64,000 nt of DNA from Rhizobium jaguaris (GTDB taxonomy: Bacteria > Pseudomonadota > Alphaproteobacteria > Rhizobiales > Rhizobiaceae): positions 1,736,001 to 1,800,000 of the forward strand of contig NZ_CP032695.1 of the NCBI RefSeq assembly GCF_003627755.1, in the 5' to 3' direction. Under the pieces are notes generated by a model that was given only the letters and a program-made list of their open reading frames with translations, was not told the origin of the DNA and did no database searches. The first letter of the stretch is position 1. Each line of letters opens with the position of its first letter. A program made the translations under genes and the position numbers. Shown here piece after piece: positions 36,041 to 43,879 of this stretch.

Positions 36041-37162
36041 CTATACGAAACGTCCCTCATTAATTGCACGCGGGATAGGATCCGGCCGGCCGCAACTGCT
36101 GTGGATTGCAACCACCTTGCGCGACTGAGCGGAACGCTCGAATGCCGTCATCACTTCCAGCGCGTGAAAGGCGAGTTCCGACGATACGCGATGCTGGCGC
36201 CCTGCACGAAGGGAATCTACCATTTCGGCCGCGCCCAAACCACGCAGTCCGAGATGGCCCGGCACACCTTCGGTATAAGGATGGTCCACTGGAATCTCTT
36301 CCCAAGCCTCACCGCCGTCGCGGAATATCTCAACCTTACCGCTAAAGTTGTTCGGATCCGGTGTTACCATGCTTCCTTCGGAGCCGTAAATCTCGATTTG
36401 ATTGTGCTTGTGCTTGATGACATCGAAACTTGTGGCGATGGTGATCGTCGCACCGCTGTGGAACTCCATCACACCGGTCAGATGCGTTGGGACCAGCACC
36501 TTGATCGTCTCGCCGCGGCGCGGATCGGTCTTCACCGTGCGTTCGATGCGGGTGATCTTGGCAGCGCCGAAAACCTCGCGTACCGGACCGAGCAGGGCGA
36601 TCAGATTGGTGACGTAATAGGGACCGACGTCCAGCATAGGCCCTCCGCCGCGGCCGTAGAAGAAGGCCGGGTTCGGGTGCCAATGCTCGTGGCCGGGCAG
36701 CAGCAGCATGGCGGTTGCCGACACCGCTTTGCCGATGCAGCCTTCATCGAACAACCGGCGCGTCAACTGATGGCCACCGCCAAGGAAGGTATCGGGCGCA
36801 CAGCCGAGGCGCAGGTCGCTGGCGCGGGCGATCGACATCAACTCTTCGGCTTCCGCCATGCTGATGCCAAGCGGCTTTTCCGAATAGACATGCTTACCGG
36901 CGAGAAGCGCCTTTTTGCTGATCGAGTAATGCGAAACCGGCGTCGTCAGGTTGATGATCAGCCCGATTTCCGGGTCGGCGAGCATGGCGTCGAGGGAGAC
37001 TGCCTGAAGGCCGAATTGGGCGGCAAGCTTTTTCGCCGGTTCCTCATAAAGGTCGTAGATCGATTTGACGCGGATGAAATCGAACATATGCAGGGTTGCG
37101 ACATAGGTAGCGCTGATATTGCCGGCGCCGACGATGCCGACTTTCATGGGGGCAGTGCTCAT
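36041..37162 (-). CDS. Gfo/Idh/MocA-family oxidoreductase
   Basis: 373 residues. The Rossmann dinucleotide loop is KVGIVGAGNISATYVATL (about 7-24), and the conserved EKP motif is GKHVYSEKPLGIS. The C-terminal substrate domain has the paired pattern HPNPAFFYGRGGGPMLDVGPYYVTNLIALLGP. Members oxidise or reduce sugars or inositols with NAD(P). It is strikingly close in layout to the oxidoreductase at 48967 (shared APDTFLG and GGGPMLDxGxYY). It lies between the isomerase-like gene and the transporter genes, so it should act on the imported sugar. Confidence 0.93.
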   Translation of the reverse strand: MSTAPMKVGIVGAGNISATYVATLHMFDFIRVKSIYDLYEEPAKKLAAQFGLQAVSLDAMLADPEIGLIINLTTPVSHYSISKKALLAGKHVYSEKPLGISMAEAEELMSIARASDLRLGCAPDTFLGGGHQLTRRLFDEGCIGKAVSATAMLLLPGHEHWHPNPAFFYGRGGGPMLDVGPYYVTNLIALLGPVREVFGAAKITRIERTVKTDPRRGETIKVLVPTHLTGVMEFHSGATITIATSFDVIKHKHNQIEIYGSEGSMVTPDPNNFSGKVEIFRDGGEAWEEIPVDHPYTEGVPGHLGLRGLGAAEMVDSLRAGRQHRVSSELAFHALEVMTAFERSAQSRKVVAIHSSCGRPDPIPRAINEGRFV

Positions 37163-37173
37163 GGATGTGGCCT

Positions 37174-38103
37174 CTAGGAAATGGTGATGTTGAGTTCAGC
37201 GGCGGCATCGCGCAGATAGTTCATGCCGCGCCGCATCTCCTGATCGAATTCAGGCGTCGCCTCGCGGAAATGTGTCCAATGCGACGCACCGGGCGCATCC
37301 TCCAGCTCCAGCGTGATCGGGCCGGAATAGCCGATCGCCTGCAGAGCGGCGAAAATCGCCTTCCAGTCGATTTTGCCACGGCCCGGGCGCCAATGAGCGT
37401 TGGTATGGCCTTCATTGTCAGAGAAATGCGTGTTGAAGATGCGATCGCCAAGCGCCAGCACGACATAGTGCGGCATGTCGCCGGCCGGAAAAAGATGGCT
37501 CGGATCGAAGTTCAGGCCGAGGTTTGAAGCGCCGGTGCGCTCGATCAGCCGTAGCATGCCCTGGCCGGAGCTGACCCAGCGATAGGGATGCGGCTCGATG
37601 GCGACGCGCAAGCCGGCTAAGCCGGCGATTTCACATGCCTTGGCAAAACCGTCGACCACGGCATTGTATTCCGCCGTCCAGTCCCATTGCGGCTCGACGG
37701 CTGCGGTCCACTCCTGCGAGATCGGCCGCTGCAGGATCGGCTTGACGTCGGACTGGAAGGGATAGGGCGTCATGCTGGTCACGATCGGCGCGCCGATCTC
37801 GGCCACGACATCGACGCCGCGCTTGTAGCCGCCGAGATCGACGGTGGAGAAAGCAGCACCCGCCTGCCGGCTGAAGGGCAGGTTGAAGAAGAAATTGGTG
37901 AGCGTCAGCCCCTCGCCCTCGGCGATCTCTTTCAGCCCACGGATCGTCGCCGGCGTGTAATAGGCCAGCATATCGACCGACCAGGCGGTGAGCTCGAAAC
38001 CCTTGCAGCCGGTGCGCGCCAGCCGCTTCAACGGCGCCTCATAAGGCGGATTCCAGTTGAACGTCCAAATTGGCGATCCAAAAAAAAGCGAGCCTGCGCC
38101 CAC
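37174..38103 (-). CDS. Sugar phosphate isomerase/epimerase family protein (xylose isomerase-like TIM barrel)
   Basis: 309 residues from GTG 38101-38103, preceded by GGGAGGA. Landmarks are YEAPLKRLARTGCKGFELTAW, the acid/metal residues VAIEPHPYRW, LNFDPSHLFPAGD, HFSDNEGHTNAHWRPGRGKIDW and ITLELEDAPG. These supply the Glu/Asp/His metal site of the AP endonuclease 2-like barrel. Proteins of this type isomerise or epimerise keto sugars or inosose derivatives. It is first in the operon, directly downstream of the LacI-type operators, and pairs with the oxidoreductase of 36041. Confidence 0.9.
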   Translation of the reverse strand: MGAGSLFFGSPIWTFNWNPPYEAPLKRLARTGCKGFELTAWSVDMLAYYTPATIRGLKEIAEGEGLTLTNFFFNLPFSRQAGAAFSTVDLGGYKRGVDVVAEIGAPIVTSMTPYPFQSDVKPILQRPISQEWTAAVEPQWDWTAEYNAVVDGFAKACEIAGLAGLRVAIEPHPYRWVSSGQGMLRLIERTGASNLGLNFDPSHLFPAGDMPHYVVLALGDRIFNTHFSDNEGHTNAHWRPGRGKIDWKAIFAALQAIGYSGPITLELEDAPGASHWTHFREATPEFDQEMRRGMNYLRDAAAELNITIS

Positions 38104-38206
38104 GACATCATCCTCCCATGGAATGCGGTCGCCTACGAAACACGAGGCTCCCGCCCTCTTGCTGACAACCCTTGCCGAACGGAACCTCTTACCCCTCCAA
38201 TCGGCA

Positions 38207-38224
38207 ATTCGTAACGTTACGAAT
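38207..38224 (-). promoter_or_regulatory. LacI-type operator O1 at the sugar operon promoter
   Basis: ATTCGTAACGTTACGAAT is a perfect 18-bp palindrome with the central CG of LacI-family sites. A TTGACA box on the minus strand (38248-38243) places the -10 region at about 38225-38220, so the operator covers the -10/start region. The LacI-family gene lies immediately upstream. Confidence 0.8.
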
Positions 38225-38295
38225 GATGGATAACTTCAATTCTGTCAAGCGACCTTTTTCAGGCTATTCCGCACGGATTCTCCGGCAGGATTTGG

Positions 38296-38313
38296 AATGA
38301 GAACGTTACGAAT
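38296..38313 (-). promoter_or_regulatory. Second, partial LacI-type operator O2
   Basis: The right half GTTACGAAT of O1 is repeated exactly, and the left half is degenerate (AATGAGAAC). The centres of O1 and O2 are about 89 bp apart, close to a whole number of helical turns, so a looped repression complex is possible. Confidence 0.65.
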
Positions 38314-38334
38314 GCCTTTCGGCGGACTCTCCCG

Positions 38335-39396
38335 TCAAGCGGAGAGTGCCTGGCTATCGTGATCTACGAATTCGGCACGGATAAGTTCGCGCAGATCGCT
38401 TGGATCATCGCCGCCAATCGCGCGATATAGAAAAGAAGCCAGACGCTCGCCGATGACATAGTTGGAATAATAGAAGGCGCTGAGCGGCGGATTGAAGAAA
38501 TCGTGCAATCGCGTGCCGCCATAGGTAATCACCGCGAAATCCTTGCCCACATGCCGGCCGATCTTGCGCAAGCCGGCCAGAAACCCGAGCGCGGCCTCTT
38601 CGCTGGCAACAAAGGCGCCCGTCGCTTCCGGATGCCAGGCGATTATATTTTTCGCGAGTTCCTGGCCGCTGTCGGGCGTCGTCGCTGCAAAATGGATAAG
38701 GTCGTCGGGAACAGTGAGGTTGCGCGCCGTAAAGGTCTTGCTCCAGCCTTTGACGAATTGCAGGCTGTAGGTGAACTGGCTGGACGGCGCGATCAGCAGC
38801 GGCCTGTGGTGGCCGGCATCCAGAAGCAACCGTGCCGCTTCAGCACCGATCGCCTCGTGGTCGAGATCGACGTTCGAATGAATACTTAAAAGCTCGGTGC
38901 GCCCGAAGGTGACGAAAGGCGTGCCTACCTCCAGCAGATACTTGACGCGGTCGTCCTGCGGTCTCGTGTGGGTAATGATGACGCCGTCGACCGACCCCTC
39001 TTCGACGAGATCGCGCACCGTCGCCAGGGGATCGTCCGCCTGTAATTGCGGGACGACCGTGGTCCGATAGCCATAGCCCTTCATATGGCGTGACACGCCT
39101 TCGACCAGCGAGGCAACGACGATATTCATCTCGCCTTCGCGTTCGAAGGGCAACACGATGCCGATCGCGTGGGTCTTGCCGGTCCGCAGATTGAGTCCGC
39201 CGAGATTTGGGCGATAACCAAGCTCGCCCGCCACTCGTTTCACCAGTTCGATTGTCTCGCGGTTGACCTCCGGGCCCTCCTTCAATGCGCGGCTGACGGT
39301 CGTGATCGAGAGGCCAAGCGCAGTCGCGACCGTGCGCAGCGTCACACGCTGCCCCGGATCCCGCCGCAATCCACGCCCCACTCCCGATCCCTGCAC
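38335..39396 (-). CDS. LacI-family transcriptional regulator
   Basis: 353 residues from GTG 39396, chosen because AAGGGA lies ten bases upstream and the length fits the family; the frame is open to 39522. The helix-turn-helix and hinge are RVTLRTVATALGLSITTVSRALKEGPEVNRETIELVKRVAGELGYRPN. The sugar-binding domain carries GIVLPF, DGVIITHTRPQDDRV, TFGRTE and VDLDHEAIG. It precedes the sugar uptake/catabolism operon in tandem, with two 18-bp operators between them. It should repress that operon and be relieved by the sugar or a metabolite. Confidence 0.92.
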   Translation of the reverse strand: MQGSGVGRGLRRDPGQRVTLRTVATALGLSITTVSRALKEGPEVNRETIELVKRVAGELGYRPNLGGLNLRTGKTHAIGIVLPFEREGEMNIVVASLVEGVSRHMKGYGYRTTVVPQLQADDPLATVRDLVEEGSVDGVIITHTRPQDDRVKYLLEVGTPFVTFGRTELLSIHSNVDLDHEAIGAEAARLLLDAGHHRPLLIAPSSQFTYSLQFVKGWSKTFTARNLTVPDDLIHFAATTPDSGQELAKNIIAWHPEATGAFVASEEAALGFLAGLRKIGRHVGKDFAVITYGGTRLHDFFNPPLSAFYYSNYVIGERLASFLYRAIGGDDPSDLRELIRAEFVDHDSQALSA

Positions 39397-39644
39397 TTTC
39401 GACAATTCCCTTCGCTCCGCCTTAGCTACTCGACAATGCCCGCTGTCGAATGCGCGTGCAAGTATCACTCTTGGGTCGTCGGGGCGTTGCCTCGACGGTC
39501 CGCCAATAAAAGAGCCACCCATGGAAACGATCTATGCAAGTCTCCGTTGCGCGCTACTATTGAGTGATCCGCAGCTCTTCCAAATACTTGTGAGATCGGT
39601 TTTCCCATGACCCAATATCCCGTCGCTGCATTGATTGCGCCGAC

Positions 39645-39788
39645 GATAATTCCAGCCAATATCTGGCGCTGCGCAACATTTTTGCCGTCGGCGGCGCTTT
39701 CCTCGCGCCCCGCGAGCTGATCGACGCCGCCGATTGGAAGACGATCCGCGAACGCGGCAAGGTGTCGGTCGCAGCGGCGGCACGCTGA
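39645..39788 (+). pseudogene. 3' remnant of a KDPG/KHG aldolase gene (eda)
   Basis: In one plus-strand frame ending at TGA 39786-39788 the DNA reads DDNSSQYLALRNIFAVGGAFLA, then PRELIDAADWKTIRERGKVS and AAAAR. This matches the C terminus of KDPG aldolase: E. coli Eda has YLALKSVLCIGGSWLVP followed by the xxAGDYxxI segment. No start codon, Schiff-base lysine region or the first three quarters of the gene are present upstream. It is therefore a truncated relic of a 2-keto-3-deoxy-sugar-acid aldolase gene, once neighbour of the oxidoreductase at 39884. The other bases of 39397-39644 show no gene. Confidence 0.75.
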
Positions 39789-39883
39789 CCTCATGCACCA
39801 AAAATATCGAGCGTGCCGCTGTGCCCTTAATAGAGTTGCGCTATCTAATTTTTCTTATCGGTCAGCATGAAAGGCGAGTTCCC

Positions 39884-41077
39884 ATGTCGCAGGCTGTGGT
39901 TTTCAAACTTCTTGGCAGACGGGTGCGCCTCGGCCTGATCGGCGGCGCGCAAGGCTCGCTTATCGGCCCCGTGCACCGCACCGCCGCCCGCATCGACGAT
40001 TGCTTCGATCTCGCCGCCGGTGTCTTTTCCTCCGATCCAGAGCGGTCGCTGATTTCAGCCCATGCCTTCGGCATCAGGCGCGGCTATACCGATGTCCAAG
40101 CCATGATCGAGGCCGAAACCGTGCGGGCTGATGGCATCGACGCTGTTGCAATCATGACGCCGAACGACAGCCATTATGAATATGCCGCCACCGCTCTCGA
40201 CGCCGGCCTGGATGTCATCTGCGACAAGCCGCTGACCAATGACTACGACAGTGCGCTGGCGCTCGCCCGTAAGGCGCATGACCGCGGCCGCATCCTGTCG
40301 CTCACCCATAATTACTCCGGCTATCCCATGGTGCGCGAGGCGCGCGCGACCATCACCGGCGGCGAGATCGGTGCGCTCCGTCTCGTCAATGTCCGCTATG
40401 TGCAGGGCTCACTCAGCCGACCTATCGAGGCCGAGCCGGACAAGATGGCGCCACGTACCAAATGGCGGCTCGATGCGGCTAAGGGCGGCAAGAGCCATGT
40501 ACTTGGCGATATCGGCGTGCATGCTCATCAACTGATGAGCTTTGTTTGTGGCCGCCGCATCACGGCCGTACTTGCCGATGTCGGCCCGTCGCTGCCTGGC
40601 CGCACGGCACATGACACGGCGCAAGTGATCCTGAAATTCGATGACGGCACACGGGGCCAGATGCTGGTCAGCAAGGTGGCAACCGGCGCGCAGAATGTCG
40701 TCAGCATCGAGGCCTACGGTGAAGAGGGCGGCATCTCCTGGAACCAAGCCGAAGCCAACGATCTGCGCGTCATGCGGCTGAACCGCGCCGATGAGGTGCG
40801 CACGCGCGGCCTGCCGAGCCTGCATCCGCACGCCCAACGCGGCACCCGCCTGCCCACCGGCCATCCCGAAGCCTTCTTCGAGGCCTTCGCCAATATCTAT
40901 ACCGATTTTGCCGAACTGGTTGCCGCCCGCATCGCCGGCGCCGAGCCTGTTCCGCTGGCCCAATTGACGCCCAATGCCTGGATCGGCGTTGACGGTCTGG
41001 CCTACATCGATGCCTGCCTGGAGTCGACGGCGACGGGAACGTGGGCTGAGGTGGTTTACGAGCACGATCGGTTTTGA
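39884..41077 (+). CDS. Gfo/Idh/MocA-family oxidoreductase
   Basis: 397 residues from ATG 39884, preceded by AAAGGCGA; the frame runs open to 39734 but overlaps the aldolase relic. The NAD(P) loop is RLGLIGGAQGSLIGPVHRTAAR. The central motif GLDVICDKPLTNDYDSALALA holds the catalytic lysine, and KGGKSHVLGDIGVHAHQLMSF carries the GDIGxHxxD/H pattern near the active site. It differs from the two oxidoreductases at 36041 and 48967 and is slightly longer. Likely substrate: a sugar or inositol derivative. It stands alone, divergent from the LacI gene. Confidence 0.92.
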   Translation: MSQAVVFKLLGRRVRLGLIGGAQGSLIGPVHRTAARIDDCFDLAAGVFSSDPERSLISAHAFGIRRGYTDVQAMIEAETVRADGIDAVAIMTPNDSHYEYAATALDAGLDVICDKPLTNDYDSALALARKAHDRGRILSLTHNYSGYPMVREARATITGGEIGALRLVNVRYVQGSLSRPIEAEPDKMAPRTKWRLDAAKGGKSHVLGDIGVHAHQLMSFVCGRRITAVLADVGPSLPGRTAHDTAQVILKFDDGTRGQMLVSKVATGAQNVVSIEAYGEEGGISWNQAEANDLRVMRLNRADEVRTRGLPSLHPHAQRGTRLPTGHPEAFFEAFANIYTDFAELVAARIAGAEPVPLAQLTPNAWIGVDGLAYIDACLESTATGTWAEVVYEHDRF

Positions 41078-41266
41078 TTTCCAGGTTGCAATTCCCAGTG
41101 CTCAGTTGCTTCGTCAAGTCAAGCATTTGCGGCACAGAATTTCGGCACCGGTCGCTCCCACCCGAAACCCACCACAGATTTCAATCCGTATCCACAATCA
41201 CCCCTCGCAAACACACGAGAATCGCGCTAAATATATCCGCATAGGTTGTATATTTAGAGGGATATT

Positions 41267-41416
41267 ATGGACAAATATTCGAAACTGGTTCTGTCCGTGA
41301 TCGCTGTCGCGCTGGTAGCCATCGCGTTGCAGAATGTTATTACGCCCGCACAGGCCGTTGGAAATGGCTGCGGCTATAACATGTACAATCCTTGCTATGT
41401 CAAACTCGCCCCTTAA
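41267..41416 (+). CDS. Small secreted Cys-containing peptide (49 residues), rhizobial type
   Basis: ATG 41267 follows AGAGGG by five bases. The product starts MDKYSKLVLSVIAVALVAIAL and ends NPCYVKLAP. A short charged start and a hydrophobic stretch (about 7-21) end in PAQA, a likely signal-peptidase site near residue 31. The mature tail (about 18 residues) holds two cysteines (GNGCGYN and NPCYV). The pattern resembles a group of short conserved rhizobial proteins of unknown role. It stands alone in the 485-bp space between the oxidoreductase gene and the aldolase gene. Function is unknown. Confidence 0.7.
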   Translation: MDKYSKLVLSVIAVALVAIALQNVITPAQAVGNGCGYNMYNPCYVKLAP

Positions 41417-41440
41417 AGGCGCCTACAGCTAGAAGTCTGG

Positions 41441-41562
41441 CTACCGTGTGATACCAAGGTCGGCGGCCCGTTCGGACAGGCCGTCTGGCCGCGAAAGCTT
41501 CAGGTCACCGTCTGCGAGCTGCGCAATAAAGACAGTGCCGGACCTCCAGTTCCGGCAATATG
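41441..41562 (-). other. Possible coding remnant downstream of the aldolase gene
   Basis: On the minus strand, a frame ending at TAG 41441 reads SGTVFIAQLADGDLKLSR then PDGLSERAADLGITR, which has the look of a protein C terminus. There is no start codon or ribosome site of its own; the open frame enters the end of the aldolase gene in another phase. It may be the relic of a lost operon member. I could not assign a family. Confidence 0.3.
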
Positions 41563-42354
41563 TCAGGAAGCAGCAATTTTCCGGGCAGTGGTGATTGCTG
41601 CGCGAGCACCGGCGCGAAGCTGTGCGGTTTCGGCGCCGGCAATGACGAGATCCAGGCCGAGCTTCAGGAATTGGCCGGCGCGTTCGCCGTCGGTGCCGAA
41701 AGCGCAGATCAGCTTGCCATGGGCGCGGCAACGCGCCACGGCATGCGCCAATGTCTGGTCGATCGCGGCACTGTCCGGCGCCAGACGCGCACCATTCGAG
41801 AGCGCTATAGAGAGATCGGACGGACCGACGAAGATGCCGTCGATGCCGTCGACGGCAAGGATTTCATCGATGGCATCGAGCGCGGCACGGGTCTCGACCA
41901 TGGCAATGGTGACGGTCAGCCCGTTGGCGCCCTGCAGATACTCGTCAGCGGCGATGCCGAAATGATTAAGTGCGAGCGACGGCCCCCAGCTGCGCTCGCC
42001 GAGCGGCGGATATTTCGTTGCTTTGACCAGGGCGCGGGCATCGTCCGCCGAATTGATCATCGGCGCAATGATGGCGGAAGCGCCGGCATCCAGAAGTCGC
42101 GAGGCGGAGGCGAAATCGGCGACTGGAATGCGTGCTATCGCCGGCTTGCCGGTCAGTCGCACTTGAGCGATGCCATTGGCGGCGGAGGCCATGTCCCACA
42201 TGCCGTGTTGCATATCGAGCACCACGGCGTCGAAGGCCTCTTGTGACAGGTGGTTGACCAGCAGCGGGTCGGGTGCGCCGATCCAGGCTGCGATCATGCC
42301 ACCATTTTCTCGGCGCTTCAGCCGCCCGGCGAAACCGTCAATATCAGTCGTCAT
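41563..42354 (-). CDS. HpcH/HpaI-family class II aldolase
   Basis: 263 residues from ATG 42354 (GAGGA upstream). The family pattern is DAVVLDMQHG (about 42-51, catalytic His), ARIPVAD, PLGERSWGPS, MVETRAALDAIDEI (metal-binding Glu) and DGIFVGPSDLSIALS (metal-binding Asp). These metal-dependent enzymes cleave 4-hydroxy-2-keto acids, such as 2-keto-3-deoxyglucarate or 2,4-dihydroxyhept-2-enedioate, into pyruvate or a keto acid and an aldehyde. The upstream aldehyde dehydrogenase, 12 bases away, would oxidise that aldehyde. Last gene of the operon. Confidence 0.92.
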   Translation of the reverse strand: MTTDIDGFAGRLKRRENGGMIAAWIGAPDPLLVNHLSQEAFDAVVLDMQHGMWDMASAANGIAQVRLTGKPAIARIPVADFASASRLLDAGASAIIAPMINSADDARALVKATKYPPLGERSWGPSLALNHFGIAADEYLQGANGLTVTIAMVETRAALDAIDEILAVDGIDGIFVGPSDLSIALSNGARLAPDSAAIDQTLAHAVARCRAHGKLICAFGTDGERAGQFLKLGLDLVIAGAETAQLRAGARAAITTARKIAAS

Positions 42355-42365
42355 AATGATTTTCC

Positions 42366-43844
42366 TCAACCACCAATCCCGCCAAGGGCAAGATATTTCA
42401 CTTCAAGATATTCCTCGATGCCGTATTTCGAGCCCTCGCGGCCGATGCCGGATTGCTTCATGCCGCCGAAGGGTGCGACGGCTGTTGAAATAAGGCCCTC
42501 GTTGATGCCGACAATACCGAATTCCAGCGCCTCGGCTACCCGAAAGATACGGCCGACATCGCGCGCATAGAAATAGGAGGCAAGGCCGAACGGCGTGTCG
42601 TTCGCCATTTCGATCGCCTGCTCCTCGGTCTCGAAACGAAACAATGGCGCGACAGGTCCGAACGTCTCCTCATGGAAAATGTCCGCAGCCGTGGACACAC
42701 CGGCCAAAATGGTCGGCTCGTAGAAATTGCCGCCGCGACCGTTGCGCTTGCCGCCGGAAATCAGTTTGGCGCCCCGCTCCAGCGCGTCGCCGACATGCGC
42801 CTCGACCTTGCGCATAGCGGCTTCGTCGATCAGCGGACCAAGCGTCACGCCGTCCTCCATGCCGTTCCCGAGCTTCAACTTGGCGACGGCTGCACTGAGC
42901 TTTTCGGCAAAGGCGTCATGCACTTTGTCCTGCACCAGGATGCGGTTAGCGCAGACGCAGGTCTGACCGGTATTGCGGAATTTCGAGCCGATCGCGCCTT
43001 TGACGGCCTCATCGAGATCGGCATCGTCGAAAACGATGAAGGGCGCGTTGCCGCCGAGTTCCATGCTCGTCTTCTTGATTGTCGGCGCGCACTCGGCGAG
43101 CAATCTCGCGCCGACAGCGGTGCTGCCGGTGAAGGAGAGCTTTCTGACCAGCGGGCTTCCGGTGATCGCCGGCCCGGTTTCCGACGAAGGGCCAGTAATG
43201 ACATTGCAGACACCGGCAGGAAAACCGGCCTCTTCCGCGAGAATCGCTATCGCCAAAGCTGAATAGGGTGTCTGGCTCGCCGGCCGGATGATGCCGGTGC
43301 AGCCTGCGGCCCATCCAGGGCCGGCCTTGCGTGTGATCATGGCTGAAGGAAAATTCCAGGGCGTGATCGCCGCAAAAACGCCAATCGGCTGCTTCAGGAC
43401 AATCAGCCGACGGCCGGCGACCGGCGCCGGGATCACATCGCCATAGACACGCTTGGCCTCCTCCGCGAACCATTCGATGAAGCTTGCCGCATAGGCGATC
43501 TCGCCACGACTTTCGCTAAGCGGCTTGCCCTGTTCGATCGTCATGATCGCCGCCAGATCCTCGGTGTTTTCGAGCATAAGGGAACAGAGCTTCTTGAGAT
43601 GGTCGGAGCGCTGTTGCGCGGTCAACGCCGCCCAGCCCTTCTGAGCCCTATAGGCGGCGTCGATCGCGCGGTTGGTCTCCGTCGCACCCATGGACGGTAC
43701 GCGGCCGATAATATCGCCCGTTGCCGGGTTAAGGACATCGTAGGTACGCCCGCTATCGGCGGCGACCCATTTGCCGCCGATGTAATTGGCCTCGCGAAAA
43801 AGCTCCGGGCGACGGAGCGTGTAGCCAGAAAGACGCTGATACAT
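42366..43844 (-). CDS. NAD(P)-dependent succinate-semialdehyde-type dehydrogenase
   Basis: 492 residues from ATG 43844 with AGGAGG nine bases upstream; the longer frame to 44006 overlaps the previous gene. Motifs are TPWNFPSAM (161-169), FTGSTAVG (238-245), base E262 in ELGGNAPF and nucleophile C296 in GQTCVCAN. It is similar in length and motifs to the dehydrogenase at 1960 but belongs to a different operon. It should oxidise a semialdehyde, most simply the one released by the neighbouring aldolase. The exact compound (succinic, glycolic or tartronic semialdehyde) is open. Confidence 0.92.
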   Translation of the reverse strand: MYQRLSGYTLRRPELFREANYIGGKWVAADSGRTYDVLNPATGDIIGRVPSMGATETNRAIDAAYRAQKGWAALTAQQRSDHLKKLCSLMLENTEDLAAIMTIEQGKPLSESRGEIAYAASFIEWFAEEAKRVYGDVIPAPVAGRRLIVLKQPIGVFAAITPWNFPSAMITRKAGPGWAAGCTGIIRPASQTPYSALAIAILAEEAGFPAGVCNVITGPSSETGPAITGSPLVRKLSFTGSTAVGARLLAECAPTIKKTSMELGGNAPFIVFDDADLDEAVKGAIGSKFRNTGQTCVCANRILVQDKVHDAFAEKLSAAVAKLKLGNGMEDGVTLGPLIDEAAMRKVEAHVGDALERGAKLISGGKRNGRGGNFYEPTILAGVSTAADIFHEETFGPVAPLFRFETEEQAIEMANDTPFGLASYFYARDVGRIFRVAEALEFGIVGINEGLISTAVAPFGGMKQSGIGREGSKYGIEEYLEVKYLALGGIGG

Positions 43845-43879
43845 GATCGTGATCCTCCTAAATGGAATAGCGCCGACAA

